Shown here one piece after another: positions 27,017 through 37,199 of a stretch of 64,000 bases of DNA (position 1 is its first letter; each line of letters opens with the position of its first letter). Source of the stretch: Alphaproteobacteria bacterium (GTDB taxonomy: Bacteria; Pseudomonadota; Alphaproteobacteria; Rhodobacterales; Rhodobacteraceae); assembly GCA_003331935.1 (NCBI GenBank), contig QOQE01000002.1, positions 1 to 64,000 of the forward strand. The letters are read 5' to 3'. Below the pieces are notes generated by a model, which saw only the letters and a program-made list of their open reading frames with translations, had not been told where the DNA came from and did no database searches. A program made the position numbers and the translations under genes.

Positions 27017-28003
27017 ATGAGAGCGGTAGTTTGTTCTAAGTTTGGGTCGCCAGAAGATTTGGAAGTTAAAGAAGTTGAGGAACCAGTTACCGGCGCCAAT
27101 CAGGTTAAGCTTAAAGTAGAGGCGTGCGGCGTTAATTTTCCTGATACTCTAATAATTAACAATAAATATCAATTTAAACCGGACCTCCCTTTCTCCCCAG
27201 GTGGCGAGGTCGCCGGTATTGTTGAGGAAGTGGGAGAAGGGGTAAAAAATTTTGCAGTTGGTGACAAAGTGATGACGACTACTATACACGGGGGCTTCGC
27301 AGAAAAACTTGTTGTGGGTACTGAGATGTTAATGAAAAGGCCAGAAAAAATGAGCGGCGTTGTCGCCTCTGGTATTCAGATAACCTATGGTACTTCGATG
27401 CATGCGCTAAAACAAAGAGCGTCATTACAGAAGGGGGAAACTCTGTTGGTGCTCGGAGCAGCTGGAGGAGTGGGTATCTCCGCAGTAGAGATAGGTAAAG
27501 CAATGGGCGCTACTGTAATAGGAGCTGCAAGTACAGATGAAAAGCTAGAAGTAGTGAAGAAGGCTGGAGCGGATCATTTAATTAATTATGGAAAAGATGA
27601 TCTGAGAGAACGACTCAAAGAAATAACTGGGCAAAAGGAGTCATATGATGTTTTGTATGATCCGGTTGGAGCTGATCTATTCGAACCAGCACTTAGGTCT
27701 ATTAGGTGGAATGGTCGTGCTTTAGTCATTGGTTTTGCTGGTGGAGACGACAAGATACCCAGGGTTCCTATGAATTTGCCTCTACTTAAAGGTTGTGCAA
27801 TTGTAGGGGTTTTCTGGGGTTCTTTTAGAGTAAGAGAGTCAAAAGAGGAGCTTGCTAACTTTCAGCAACTATTTGAGTGGTTTAATAACGGTGATATTGA
27901 TCCTTTAGTTTCAGACGTATATCCATTAGAAGAAGCTGCTGTTGCTCTCAGAAAACTTATGAACCGGCAAGCAGTGGGAAAAATCGTTTTAACTACTGAG
28001 TAG
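27017..28003 (+). CDS. Quinone oxidoreductase-like medium-chain dehydrogenase
   Basis: A 328-residue medium-chain reductase of the NADPH:quinone oxidoreductase group without structural zinc cysteines. Motifs are GGEVAGIVEEVGEGV and the cofactor loop LGAAGGVGISAVE. The start is the ATG at 27017 behind AGGGAG. An upstream in-frame TTG at 26981 would add 12 residues with no homology. It diverges from the FadJ-like operon over 132 bases. Such enzymes often reduce enoyl-thioesters or quinones in fatty-acid catabolic loci. The substrate is unknown. Confidence 0.87.
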   Translation: MRAVVCSKFGSPEDLEVKEVEEPVTGANQVKLKVEACGVNFPDTLIINNKYQFKPDLPFSPGGEVAGIVEEVGEGVKNFAVGDKVMTTTIHGGFAEKLVVGTEMLMKRPEKMSGVVASGIQITYGTSMHALKQRASLQKGETLLVLGAAGGVGISAVEIGKAMGATVIGAASTDEKLEVVKKAGADHLINYGKDDLRERLKEITGQKESYDVLYDPVGADLFEPALRSIRWNGRALVIGFAGGDDKIPRVPMNLPLLKGCAIVGVFWGSFRVRESKEELANFQQLFEWFNNGDIDPLVSDVYPLEEAAVALRKLMNRQAVGKIVLTTE

Positions 28004-28026
28004 TTTTTATAAAACCAATAGAACTG

Positions 28027-29169
28027 TTAGTAACCCATTTGTCGCACAGCTAAATCTCTCATGATTTCCTCGGAACCACCTCCGATAGCCATGACCTTCA
28101 CCTCACGGTAAATCCTTTCTACTGGATTTCCTCTGAGATATCCAGCTCCACCCATTATTTGCATTGCCTCACTTGAGCAATACTCAAGCTCTTTAGTAGC
28201 AAAAAACTTTGCCTTTGAGATTTCTGCGACCGGAACTTCTCCATTATTCATATTCCAGCAAATATTATTGACTAATGCTTCAAGAGCATCAATTTTTGAG
28301 GACATGTTTGCTAGCTTATGACGTATAACTTGATGCTGAATTAGAGGTTTTCCAAAAGTCTCTCTAGTCTTTGCCCATTCTATGCTTTCCTCAAAGCAGA
28401 CTTTCATCATCCCTAAAGAACTAGCGCACATGCACATTCTCTCTATATTAAAATTCTCCATTATTTGTATGAAGCCCTTGTCCTCTTCCCCCATCATATT
28501 TTCAGCAGGCACTCTGACATTATCAAAGTACAATGTTGCCTGATCAGAGCACCACCAACCCATTTTTTTGTCAAGTGGTACCCGTGAAAAGCCATCCCTG
28601 TCGGCCTCCACGAAAAAAAGAGAAATTCCTTTCAACCCCGATCCACCAGTTCTAGCTCCGACAACAAAATAGTCAGATGTCATTGCTCCCGTTATAAAAG
28701 TCTTGCTGCCATTAATAACAAAATGGTTCCCGTCTCTTTTTGCTGACGTTTTCATATTTGCAACATCTGAGCCCCCACCCGGCTCGGTTATCCCCAAGCT
28801 TGATCCTTTTTTCCCAGTGACTATATCTTTAAGAACTCTATCTTTTATTTCCGATGAACACAGTCTTTGTATCGGTTCAAGTGAAATCATTCGCCCACCC
28901 ATGGCTGCGCCAACTCCTCCAGCTCCGCATTTCGCAAATTCTTCATTGTATATTGCTCTTAGGAAATTATCGTCTTCTCCTAATCCACCATACTTTTCAT
29001 CAATTCCAAAACCCCAGACACCTAGCGCGCCAGCTTTCTGATGAAGATCCCAAGGTATCTTTCCTTCTTCATCCCAATCGTTGACATATGGCTTGATTTC
29101 TTTATCAACAAACGCTTTTAGCTGGGCTCTGAATTCTTCTCTCTCTGGTGTATCAAATGGGTTCTTCAT
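28027..29169 (-). CDS. Acyl-CoA dehydrogenase (isovaleryl/citronellyl-CoA-like)
   Basis: A 380-residue acyl-CoA dehydrogenase. It has the LGITEPGGGSDVANMKT and GSKTFITGAM signature and a C-terminal IMGGAGYLRGNPVERIYREVK. The start at 29169 (MKNPFDTP) is chosen because the longer reading to 29223 runs into the divergent gene's promoter region and adds non-homologous residues. It diverges from the AtuA-like gene. In Atu and Liu clusters the dehydrogenase (AtuD or LiuA) makes the enoyl-CoA that the biotin carboxylase then carboxylates. That role is inferred from the neighbours. Confidence 0.88.
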   Translation of the reverse strand: MKNPFDTPEREEFRAQLKAFVDKEIKPYVNDWDEEGKIPWDLHQKAGALGVWGFGIDEKYGGLGEDDNFLRAIYNEEFAKCGAGGVGAAMGGRMISLEPIQRLCSSEIKDRVLKDIVTGKKGSSLGITEPGGGSDVANMKTSAKRDGNHFVINGSKTFITGAMTSDYFVVGARTGGSGLKGISLFFVEADRDGFSRVPLDKKMGWWCSDQATLYFDNVRVPAENMMGEEDKGFIQIMENFNIERMCMCASSLGMMKVCFEESIEWAKTRETFGKPLIQHQVIRHKLANMSSKIDALEALVNNICWNMNNGEVPVAEISKAKFFATKELEYCSSEAMQIMGGAGYLRGNPVERIYREVKVMAIGGGSEEIMRDLAVRQMGY

Positions 29170-29251
29170 AAATTTTCCTAATCTGTTATCAAAATTCAAA
29201 AAAAGGACTTTTATTAGTATCACATATTTATGTAGACTTAAAAAGACACAA

Positions 29252-31072
29252 ATGAGAGCTGGAAAGTTGAAAAAAGATTTATTGAAAATTGGGGGCGCAT
29301 CCGGTTATTGGGGGGATGCGTCACAAGCTACCGAGCAACTCCTTAGACATGATGATCTTGATTTCATTGTATATGATTATTTGGCCGAAATTACTATGGC
29401 TATAATGGCGCGCGTAAAGGCAAAAGACCCTAATGCAGGATATGCTACTGATTTTATTTCAGAGGCTATGGTTCCAAATTTAAAAAGGATATCCGAAACC
29501 AAAACGAAGATAATTTCAAACGCTGGAGGAGTGAACCCATCGGCTTGTGCTATCATTCTAAGAGAGAAAATTGAGGAACAGGGATTATCTCTTAGAGTAG
29601 CAGTAATCGAAGGGGATAATCTACTTCCAAAAATAGATAATATTAAGAGTTCGAACCCAATCGAAATGTTCTCAGGCAATGAATTCCCAGAAAAGGAAAA
29701 AATTGGCAGCATAAACGCATATTTTGGAGCTCAGCCTATTGTCAGGGCAATAGATAAAGGCGCTGACATAGTGATAACCGGAAGGTGTGTGGATAGCGCA
29801 GTGACGTTAGCTGCATGTATGCATAACTTTGATTGGGGCGCGGAAGATTTTGATCTTCTATCTGCGGGCAGTCTTATTGGACATCTTCTTGAGTGTGGAA
29901 CTCAAATTACAGGAGGCAATTTCACTGATTGGAAATCTATAAAAGGAACTTTTGATCAGATCGGTTATCCAATAGCAGAAATAGAAAAAGATGGAAAAGC
30001 TGTTATCACAAAAGCAAAAGATACTGGAGGAGTTGTAAGCTTTGGCACCGTCGCTGAACAGATGTTGTATGAAATAGCTGATCCAAAAAATTATCTACTT
30101 CCAGACGTCAACTGTGATTTTTCACATGTTGAAATTACTGAAATAGAAAAGGATCGAGTTCTCGTAAGTGGAGCAAAAGGAAAACCACCGAGTGAAAGTT
30201 ATAAGGTTTGCCTTACTTATGAAGCAGGATTTCGAGGAGGGCACTTATTTGGTTTCTATGGATCAGACGCTACAGATAAGGCTAATGCTTTTGCAAAGGC
30301 GGCGCTATCAAGATCGAAAAACTCATTGCAGAGAAAAAAATTAGAGCCTTTCATTGAAGAGAGCGTTGAGATAATAGGGTCAGGCAGTCAATTTGGACCA
30401 CGAAAGAATTCACAGAATTCTAGTGAGGTATTTGCAAAAATTGCTGTTAAACACGAAAACCCAAAAGGAGTTGGAGTTTTTTTAAAAGACGCGACCGGTC
30501 TCGGTTTGTCATCACCCCCAGGGCTGAGTGGTTTTGCTGGAGCACGACCGAAGCCATCTCCGATTCTTTCATTGTTTTCCTTTTTATATAAAAAAGAAAA
30601 TGTTGGATTTACCTTGCAATTTGATGATGCACCCAGCGAACCGATTGAAATCGCACATAGGGCCGGCGCACCTTCATACGATGCTGATGTAAATGTAAAT
30701 GAACCTAACATTTCTACTTTAGATTCAGGATATCAATTAATTGAAGTTCCGTTAGAAGCGATTGCTTGGGGTAGGTCTGGAGATAAGGGTAATAAGGCAA
30801 ATATTGGTATTATAGCGAGACACCGAAATCTACTACCCTATATCTGGGATACTTTCTCTGAAGAAAAAATAGTAGAAATTTTTTCTCATTTTTTGGAAAA
30901 TGATAAAGTTGACCGCCATTATCTTCCTGGAATTTCGGGAGTAAATTATGTGCTTCACGATGTGCTTGGTGGAGGAGGTACCAGTAGTTTAAGAAATGAT
31001 CCACAAGGAAAAGGGTATGCACAGATTTTATTGTCTTGTAAAATTAGTGTTCCAAAGAATTTATTAGTATAA
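29252..31072 (+). CDS. AtuA-family (DUF1446) protein with fused C-terminal AtuA-like domain
   Basis: A 606-residue protein of the acyclic terpene utilisation AtuA family. The N-terminal domain has IGGASGYWGD and ISNAGGVNPSACA and the conserved VITGRCVDSAVTLA segment. The C-terminal about 110 residues have WGRSGDKGNKANIGIIAR, which marks the small AtuA-like domain that is separately encoded in some species. The start is the ATG at 29252; a longer reading from 29081 overlaps the divergent dehydrogenase and is rejected. The biochemical function is not established; the family occurs with terpenoid and branched-acid carboxylase genes. It begins a plus-strand run of catabolic genes. Confidence 0.88.
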   Translation: MRAGKLKKDLLKIGGASGYWGDASQATEQLLRHDDLDFIVYDYLAEITMAIMARVKAKDPNAGYATDFISEAMVPNLKRISETKTKIISNAGGVNPSACAIILREKIEEQGLSLRVAVIEGDNLLPKIDNIKSSNPIEMFSGNEFPEKEKIGSINAYFGAQPIVRAIDKGADIVITGRCVDSAVTLAACMHNFDWGAEDFDLLSAGSLIGHLLECGTQITGGNFTDWKSIKGTFDQIGYPIAEIEKDGKAVITKAKDTGGVVSFGTVAEQMLYEIADPKNYLLPDVNCDFSHVEITEIEKDRVLVSGAKGKPPSESYKVCLTYEAGFRGGHLFGFYGSDATDKANAFAKAALSRSKNSLQRKKLEPFIEESVEIIGSGSQFGPRKNSQNSSEVFAKIAVKHENPKGVGVFLKDATGLGLSSPPGLSGFAGARPKPSPILSLFSFLYKKENVGFTLQFDDAPSEPIEIAHRAGAPSYDADVNVNEPNISTLDSGYQLIEVPLEAIAWGRSGDKGNKANIGIIARHRNLLPYIWDTFSEEKIVEIFSHFLENDKVDRHYLPGISGVNYVLHDVLGGGGTSSLRNDPQGKGYAQILLSCKISVPKNLLV

Positions 31073-31085
31073 AGGGTCGAAAGAA

Positions 31086-32741
31086 ATGGATTCAAACAAG
31101 AGGTCAAAAGAGTTTCATCGTGAGTTAAAAGAAGCATATTTCCCTGCAATTAAAACTGAGGAAATATTGAACACTACGATAGGAGAAGAGCTTAAAAAAG
31201 CCTCGAACGATTCTGGTAATATGATGGCATTGGTTCAAGTGCAAGACGATGGCTCTATCGGAAGGTCATGGACATATGAGGAGCTTTACAAAGATTGTCT
31301 TGAGTTGGCGAAGCGAATGTCTTTACGGCATAAAAAAGGAACACGAGTTGCAGTATGGGCACCAAATTACCCTGAATGGGTAATTATAGAATATGCAGCA
31401 TCTCTTGCTGGATTAATTTTAGTGACGGTTAACCCATCTTTTCAAGAGGATGAACTAAAGTATGTTCTTGAGAAATCGCAGAGTGAAGAGTTGTATGTAG
31501 CCAAGAGCTTTCGCGGTAATCCGATGTGGGATATCGCCAAGAAAGTTACAGACAAAATTCCGTTTGTAAAGAGGATGATAGATATACAAGATTGGGATGA
31601 ACTATTTGGTTTAAATGACAGTGGGAGTGAGTCACTTGCTAATTCTCTCCCAGAGGTCTCTCCTAGAGATCCTGTTCAAATACAATTTACGTCTGGTACA
31701 ACTGGATTTCCCAAGGGCGCAAAATTGCACCATATGGGTCTATTTAATAATGCAAAAAGTTTTCAAACTAGAATGGGTTTGGAAAAGGGCGATCGTTGGT
31801 TAAATTGCATGCCAATGTTTCATACGTCTGGTGCAGGGATGGCTACACTAGGTTGCTTAGCCATGAGAGCGACACATTACATTATGGAGAGATTCGATGC
31901 CAAGAACTGGTGTGAAGTAGTTGAGAAGGAAAAAATTAATTTTCTAACCGCAGTTCCAACTATGTTTGTGGAAATATTGGAAGAGTGGAAAAAGGGTAAT
32001 TATCAAGAATCTAAACTAAAGGGTATGACCTCTGGAGGTACGAGTGTTCCGCCTACCCTTGTAAAAGAGCTTCATCAAACATTTGGAGTTTGGCTCCAGA
32101 TCGTATACGGTCAGACTGAAAGTAGCCCAGTGATTACTTTAGCTTGGGCGGATGACAGTCTTGAAAACTTGACTAACTCATTGGGGCAACCCTTGCCAAA
32201 CTTGGATGTTTCAATACGTGATCCTCAGACAAATAGAGTGATGGGCCTAAATGAAGTCGGTGAAATTTGTAACCGAGGTGATAACACTATGCTCGAATAT
32301 CATCAAAATCCTGATGCAACATCTGAAACTATTGACGATGAGCAATGGTTGCACACCGGTGACTTAGGAACAATGGATGCAGAGGGCTATGTTCGCATAG
32401 CTGGTAGAGTTAAGGAGATGATCATAAGGGGTGGAGAGAACATTTATCCCAAAGAGATTGAAAATAGTTTGCTTGAGCATAATGATATTTCTGAGGTGGC
32501 GATTGTAGGACTGCCTGATGAAAAGTTTGGGGAAATAGTTGGGTGTTTTTTAAAGTTTGAAAAAGGACAGAAGCTTACATCTACAGATCTCAAGTCTTTT
32601 ATTAGAGAGAAAATATCACCACAAAAAACCCCAGCGGTCTGGGTTGAGATTGATGAATGGCCACTCACCGGATCAGGGAAAATTAAGAAATACGCTCTCC
32701 GTGAACAACTCTCGGCCGGCTTGCTACATGTTTTGACTTAA
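31086..32741 (+). CDS. AMP-forming acyl-CoA synthetase
   Basis: A 551-residue member of the ANL superfamily. The ATP-binding P-loop is FTSGTTGFPKGA near residues 199-210. The motif YGQTESSP and the hinge WLHTGDLGTMDAEGYVRIAGR follow, and a C-terminal catalytic lysine is in TGSGKIKKYALR. It activates a carboxylic acid to its CoA thioester. It lies 13 bases after the AtuA-like gene, so it presumably activates the substrate that the following carboxylase pathway degrades. The chain type is not predictable. Confidence 0.92.
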   Translation: MDSNKRSKEFHRELKEAYFPAIKTEEILNTTIGEELKKASNDSGNMMALVQVQDDGSIGRSWTYEELYKDCLELAKRMSLRHKKGTRVAVWAPNYPEWVIIEYAASLAGLILVTVNPSFQEDELKYVLEKSQSEELYVAKSFRGNPMWDIAKKVTDKIPFVKRMIDIQDWDELFGLNDSGSESLANSLPEVSPRDPVQIQFTSGTTGFPKGAKLHHMGLFNNAKSFQTRMGLEKGDRWLNCMPMFHTSGAGMATLGCLAMRATHYIMERFDAKNWCEVVEKEKINFLTAVPTMFVEILEEWKKGNYQESKLKGMTSGGTSVPPTLVKELHQTFGVWLQIVYGQTESSPVITLAWADDSLENLTNSLGQPLPNLDVSIRDPQTNRVMGLNEVGEICNRGDNTMLEYHQNPDATSETIDDEQWLHTGDLGTMDAEGYVRIAGRVKEMIIRGGENIYPKEIENSLLEHNDISEVAIVGLPDEKFGEIVGCFLKFEKGQKLTSTDLKSFIREKISPQKTPAVWVEIDEWPLTGSGKIKKYALREQLSAGLLHVLT

Positions 32742-32788
32742 ATTCGAAGGAATTGAATAAATTAAAAATATACTGAAATAGGTGTTAA

Positions 32789-34405
32789 GTGTTCGTAAGT
32801 AGAATTGATATTTCCTCTCGTTCTTTTGAAACTAATACAAAAGAAAATAAGGCTCTTTTAGATAAAATGAATTTACTTCTAGAAAGGGCAGCTCAGACTT
32901 CTGAAAAACGCAGGGATATATTTGAGAAAAGAAACCAATTATCTCCTAGAGAAAGATTAGGTGCGTTGTTAGATCCAGGTCTTCCGTTTTTAGAGCTTTT
33001 TAATATGGCAGGGTATTGTGTAGATGACCCAGACCCCGAAACTAGTATTCCTGGGTCTAGTCTAATTGGAGGTATTGGATACGTTTCAGGGGTCAAGTGT
33101 TTGATCTACATAGACGATAGTGGAATAAATGCGGGAGCAACTACTATTAAAACTATAGAAAAAGGGCTGTTACTTTTGGAAATGGCAAAAAAACATAAGT
33201 TGCCTCTTGTTCATTTGGTAGAGAGTGCGGGCGCAAATCTGATGCAATATAAAGTTGAATTATGGGCATTGGGTGGAGGAGCTTTTGCAGGTCTGGCTGA
33301 AATGAGTGCAATGGGTATCCCAATAATTACCGTGCTCCATGGCCTATCAACTGCAGGCGGTGCATACATGCCAGGTATGAGTGATTATGTAATTGGTGTA
33401 AAAGAAAATGGTATGGCGGCACTAGCAGGAGCTAACCTGTTGAGGGCTGCTACAGGGGAAGAGTCCTCAGATAAAGATCTTGGAGGAGCGGAAGTTCATT
33501 CAAAAATTACCGGATTAGTTGAGTACTTGGCAGAAGATGACAAGCACGCCATAGAAATTGCAAGAGAGGTGGTCAAGTCATTGGGTTGGGACAGAGATTT
33601 TACTGGCGTTAGTGCAAGGAACTTTTTGCCCCCAAAGTATTCGTCAGACGAAATCATAGGTATTGTTCCTACTGATTATAGAAAACCCTATGATGTAAGA
33701 GAGCTGGTATGCAGGGTCGTTGATAATTCGGATTTTATTGAGTTTAAACCTGATTACGGAGTTTCAACCGTGTGTATTCAGGCAAATATTTTTGGAATAC
33801 CGTGTGCACTGATAGGTAATAATGGTCCAATTGATCCAAACGGTGCAACAAAAGCTGCTCACTTTTTCCAATTATGCGATCAAGTAAACAGACCAATAAT
33901 TTTTTTACATAATACCACTGGATATATGGTTGGAACTCAATACGAGCATGCTGGGATGATTAAGCATGGAGCAAAAATGATCCAGGCCGTTATGAATGTT
34001 AATGTTCCCAAAATAGCGCTTTATATCGGTGCTAGCTTTGGCGCGGGAAACTACGGTATGTGCGGATATTCATACAATCCTGACTTTCTCCTGACTTGGC
34101 CCAATGCACAAACAGGCGTGATGGGAGGTCAGCAGGCCGCAAAAACAATGGAGCATGTGCTCAGAAATTCAGCTGCTCGGAAAGGCAAAGAAATTGATGA
34201 AGATAGTTTTAGTGCTCAAATCAAGGGGATCCAAGAGCACTTTGACAGCCAGTCCGACGCCTTTATAACGTCAGGTAGGTTAATTGATCATGGAATGATT
34301 GATCCTAGAGATACAAGAAAAGTGTTAGGTTTCTGCCTAATAACTTGCCTAGAATCAAAAATAAGAAAATTAAGGCCGAATAATTTTGGAATAGCGAGGA
34401 TGTAA
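32789..34405 (+). CDS. Acyl-CoA carboxylase beta (carboxyltransferase) subunit
   Basis: A 538-residue carboxyltransferase of the methylcrotonyl-/geranyl-CoA carboxylase type (LiuB/AtuC-like). The N-terminal and C-terminal carboxyltransferase domains are both present. Visible motifs include SAGANLMQ in the N-terminal half and, in the C-terminal half, HNTTGYMVGTQYE and ASFGAGNYGMCG. The start is GTG at 32789. It transfers carboxyl from biotin on the alpha subunit to the enoyl-CoA. The alpha subunit is encoded two genes downstream, with a hydratase between, in the order B-C-D of the liu operons and C-E-F of atu. Confidence 0.92.
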   Translation: MFVSRIDISSRSFETNTKENKALLDKMNLLLERAAQTSEKRRDIFEKRNQLSPRERLGALLDPGLPFLELFNMAGYCVDDPDPETSIPGSSLIGGIGYVSGVKCLIYIDDSGINAGATTIKTIEKGLLLLEMAKKHKLPLVHLVESAGANLMQYKVELWALGGGAFAGLAEMSAMGIPIITVLHGLSTAGGAYMPGMSDYVIGVKENGMAALAGANLLRAATGEESSDKDLGGAEVHSKITGLVEYLAEDDKHAIEIAREVVKSLGWDRDFTGVSARNFLPPKYSSDEIIGIVPTDYRKPYDVRELVCRVVDNSDFIEFKPDYGVSTVCIQANIFGIPCALIGNNGPIDPNGATKAAHFFQLCDQVNRPIIFLHNTTGYMVGTQYEHAGMIKHGAKMIQAVMNVNVPKIALYIGASFGAGNYGMCGYSYNPDFLLTWPNAQTGVMGGQQAAKTMEHVLRNSAARKGKEIDEDSFSAQIKGIQEHFDSQSDAFITSGRLIDHGMIDPRDTRKVLGFCLITCLESKIRKLRPNNFGIARM

Positions 34406-34407
34406 AA

Positions 34408-35211
34408 GTGAAAACTCAGTTTGAGACAATTCTGGTTAAAGATCACGATAGGTGGGTACGTCTAATTTTAAATAGACCAGATGTAAAAAATGCTTTATCG
34501 GAAAAAATGACTGCTGAATTATTATCTGTTCTTGAAAAGGTAAAGGAAGATAAAAATATTAGGGGAGTGAGTATTGAAGGTTCTGGTGACGCATTTTGTG
34601 CAGGAGCAGACCTGAAAGACTTTAGAAAGAATTTTGTTTTACAAACTCCCGACTTCGATCAAGTACGAACAATGAATTTAGAAGCAGGAAAGTTATTTAA
34701 GATACTATCACAGCTTCCTAAAATAGTCGTTGCTTTGGTACACGGACCAGCGTTTGCTGGAGGATTAGGAATGGTCGCTTGTGCAGACATTGTGGCCGTG
34801 ACAAAAGAGGCGCGTTTTTCACTTTCAGAAACAGCAATTGGACTTACTCCTGCTCAAATTTCGCCGTTTTTGATAAAAAGGTTGGGGCTGAGGGTAGCTA
34901 GTAAACTGATGCTAACTGGCATGGAATTTAATGCGATGGAGGCTGTAGAGTTCGGCCTTGCGGACAATCTAGTTGAAAATAAAGATGCATTAGAAGATTT
35001 TTTTGTAAGTTTTGATAAAGCAACAAAAAAGTGTGCCCCAATGGCTACCGCTGCTACGAAAGAAATACTGAGCTATTCAAGAGACTCGAGCTTGGAAGAG
35101 CTTTCTGAATTTGCCTCTGGTAAGTTCGCAGAGTGTATGCTGGGTGAAGAAGCAAAGGAGGGTTTAGCCGCTTTTGCAGAAAAGAGAAAACCCTATTGGT
35201 ATGGAGCTTAG
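34408..35211 (+). CDS. Enoyl-CoA hydratase/isomerase (LiuC/AtuE-like)
   Basis: A 267-residue crotonase-fold protein. The oxyanion-hole segments are FCAGADLKDF and HGPAFAGGLGMVACAD. The catalytic-region residues in ETAIGLTPAQIS match the hydratases of the methylglutaconyl/isohexenylglutaconyl type. The start is GTG, two bases after the carboxylase beta stop. Position between the two carboxylase genes indicates that it hydrates the carboxylated enoyl-CoA product. Its exact substrate is open. Confidence 0.9.
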   Translation: MKTQFETILVKDHDRWVRLILNRPDVKNALSEKMTAELLSVLEKVKEDKNIRGVSIEGSGDAFCAGADLKDFRKNFVLQTPDFDQVRTMNLEAGKLFKILSQLPKIVVALVHGPAFAGGLGMVACADIVAVTKEARFSLSETAIGLTPAQISPFLIKRLGLRVASKLMLTGMEFNAMEAVEFGLADNLVENKDALEDFFVSFDKATKKCAPMATAATKEILSYSRDSSLEELSEFASGKFAECMLGEEAKEGLAAFAEKRKPYWYGA

Positions 35212-35213
35212 CT

Positions 35214-37199
35214 TTGAGTGAGTTGCGTTCATTAAGGAAACTACTTGTAGCTAATCGAGGTGAAATAGCTTTACGAGTAATTAAAACAGCAAAAAAAATG
35301 GGGCTTTTAACGGTTGCTGTCTACACTGATGCTGATGAGCAATCACCACATGTAAATTTTGCAGATCAAAGTGTTAACATTGGTAAAGGTCCAATAGCTG
35401 AGTCTTATCTTTCAATTGAAAAAATCATGGAAGTAGCCTTGAGTACCGGATGTGATGCGGTACATCCTGGCTACGGATTCCTTTCCGAAAATAGCGATTT
35501 TGCAGAAGCGTGTGAAAAAGCAAAAGTTACTTTTGTAGGACCTTCGTCAAAAGCTATAGAGGCTATGGGAAATAAAGCAAAAGCAAAAGCGATTATGAAA
35601 GAAGCTGGTGTTCCTTGTATCCCAGGAGCTGAGGTGGCAAATAAGAACGATAGGGAACTTCAATTGGCGGCGGAGAGTGTTGGATTTCCTTTAATGATCA
35701 AAGCTGCGGCTGGAGGAGGAGGAAGAGGAATGCGGCTCGTTAATAATATTTCAGATCTGCAGAAAAGCTGTGAAATTGCGAAAGCTGAAGCTTTGAGCGC
35801 CTTTGGGTCATCTGAGATAATATTGGAAAAATCTATAGTTGAACCTCGGCACATCGAAATTCAAATTATGGCTGATAATTTTGGAAATATAATCTCACTT
35901 GGTGAGAGAGATTGTTCAGTACAGAGACGACATCAGAAGATTATCGAGGAAAGCCCATCCCCTGTTGTTGATACTGAGTTGAGAACAAAAATGGGAGAAA
36001 TTGCATGTCTTGCGGGAAAAGTGATTAACTATTCAGGAGCAGGCACAATAGAGTTTCTTCTAGATAAAGACAAAAATTTTTATTTTCTTGAAATGAATAC
36101 GAGACTTCAAGTTGAGCATCCTGTAACTGAGATGGTAACTGGACTTGATCTAGTTGAGTTACAACTGAATATTGCTGATGATCAGGAGCTACCACTTTCT
36201 CAGGAACAAGTTCAGTTATGTGGACATTCTGTTGAAGTTAGGCTCTACGCCGAAGATCCTTGGAAAAACTTTTTACCAAGCACAGGAAAGATAGAAGTTT
36301 GGAGAAAACATAAATCACCGGATACTCGATATGACGACGGGATTGTAGAAGGTCAGCTTATAAGCCCTTTCTATGATCCAATGTTAGCTAAAGTAATATC
36401 TAATGGAAAGAACAGAGAGCAAGCTATCGATACATTGAAGCAATCTTTGCAGAATACAGCTCTCTATGGAGTAAAAAATAATCGAGACTTTCTTATTGCT
36501 ATTCTTTCGAGTGAAGCCTTCAGACACGAAGATGTTAATACTTCTTTTTTAGAGACCAATGATTTTAGTGCATCAGGTAATAAAAATATAGAGTTCGATG
36601 AGGTAGCAGTTTTAGGTGCTCTTTTGATGACAAAGTACTCTGAAACACTTATCGATGAAGCTATTGGTTATGAAGATGAGCTTTACGGTTGGTCTAATTC
36701 AAAGACAATATATTTCCCTCTTTCTTTCAAAGCTAATGATAATATTTTCTCAGTTCATATTGAGCTTAAAAAACCTAATTCAATTACGATTATCTTTGAA
36801 GGAGAAAAAATAGAGGTACAGCTAAACGAAGATCACGTAGAATTAAATATTAAAAAAATAAGACTCGATTTTATTGAGTATAAGGAAAATAAATTGTTCG
36901 CTAGCTACCTTGGAAAATCTTTCAAAGCCGAAATTATAAAAGAAGATTTAAAAATTGAGGATATAGATAAAGGTGGGAAAATAAGAGCTCCTATGCATGG
37001 CGTAATTAGTGAACTATTTGTGACCGTGGGAGAAAAGGTGAAAAAGAATCAGGTAATATTAATTTTAGAGGCAATGAAAATGCAGCATGAAATAACAGCA
37101 TCTATAGATGGAGAAGTCTCGGATATTTATACTAATATAGGTAACCAGGTTTCTGTAGATGAGGATTTGCTAAATATTAAACAGGAGGGTGAAAAATGA
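35214..37199 (+). CDS. Acyl-CoA carboxylase alpha subunit (biotin carboxylase plus biotin carrier)
   Basis: A protein of about 661 residues, LiuD/AtuF-like. The biotin carboxylase part opens with LVANRGEIALRVI and has the ATP-grasp glycine loop KAAAGGGGRGM and EMNTRLQVEHPVTE. The C-terminal biotinyl domain has the attachment lysine in EAMKMQHE (codon at 37077). It carboxylates biotin with bicarbonate and ATP. No ATG is available near the homologous start. The TTG at 35214 is preferred because GGAG lies seven bases before it. Another TTG at 35196 would overlap the hydratase. It overlaps the next gene by four bases. Confidence 0.92.
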   Translation: MSELRSLRKLLVANRGEIALRVIKTAKKMGLLTVAVYTDADEQSPHVNFADQSVNIGKGPIAESYLSIEKIMEVALSTGCDAVHPGYGFLSENSDFAEACEKAKVTFVGPSSKAIEAMGNKAKAKAIMKEAGVPCIPGAEVANKNDRELQLAAESVGFPLMIKAAAGGGGRGMRLVNNISDLQKSCEIAKAEALSAFGSSEIILEKSIVEPRHIEIQIMADNFGNIISLGERDCSVQRRHQKIIEESPSPVVDTELRTKMGEIACLAGKVINYSGAGTIEFLLDKDKNFYFLEMNTRLQVEHPVTEMVTGLDLVELQLNIADDQELPLSQEQVQLCGHSVEVRLYAEDPWKNFLPSTGKIEVWRKHKSPDTRYDDGIVEGQLISPFYDPMLAKVISNGKNREQAIDTLKQSLQNTALYGVKNNRDFLIAILSSEAFRHEDVNTSFLETNDFSASGNKNIEFDEVAVLGALLMTKYSETLIDEAIGYEDELYGWSNSKTIYFPLSFKANDNIFSVHIELKKPNSITIIFEGEKIEVQLNEDHVELNIKKIRLDFIEYKENKLFASYLGKSFKAEIIKEDLKIEDIDKGGKIRAPMHGVISELFVTVGEKVKKNQVILILEAMKMQHEITASIDGEVSDIYTNIGNQVSVDEDLLNIKQEGEK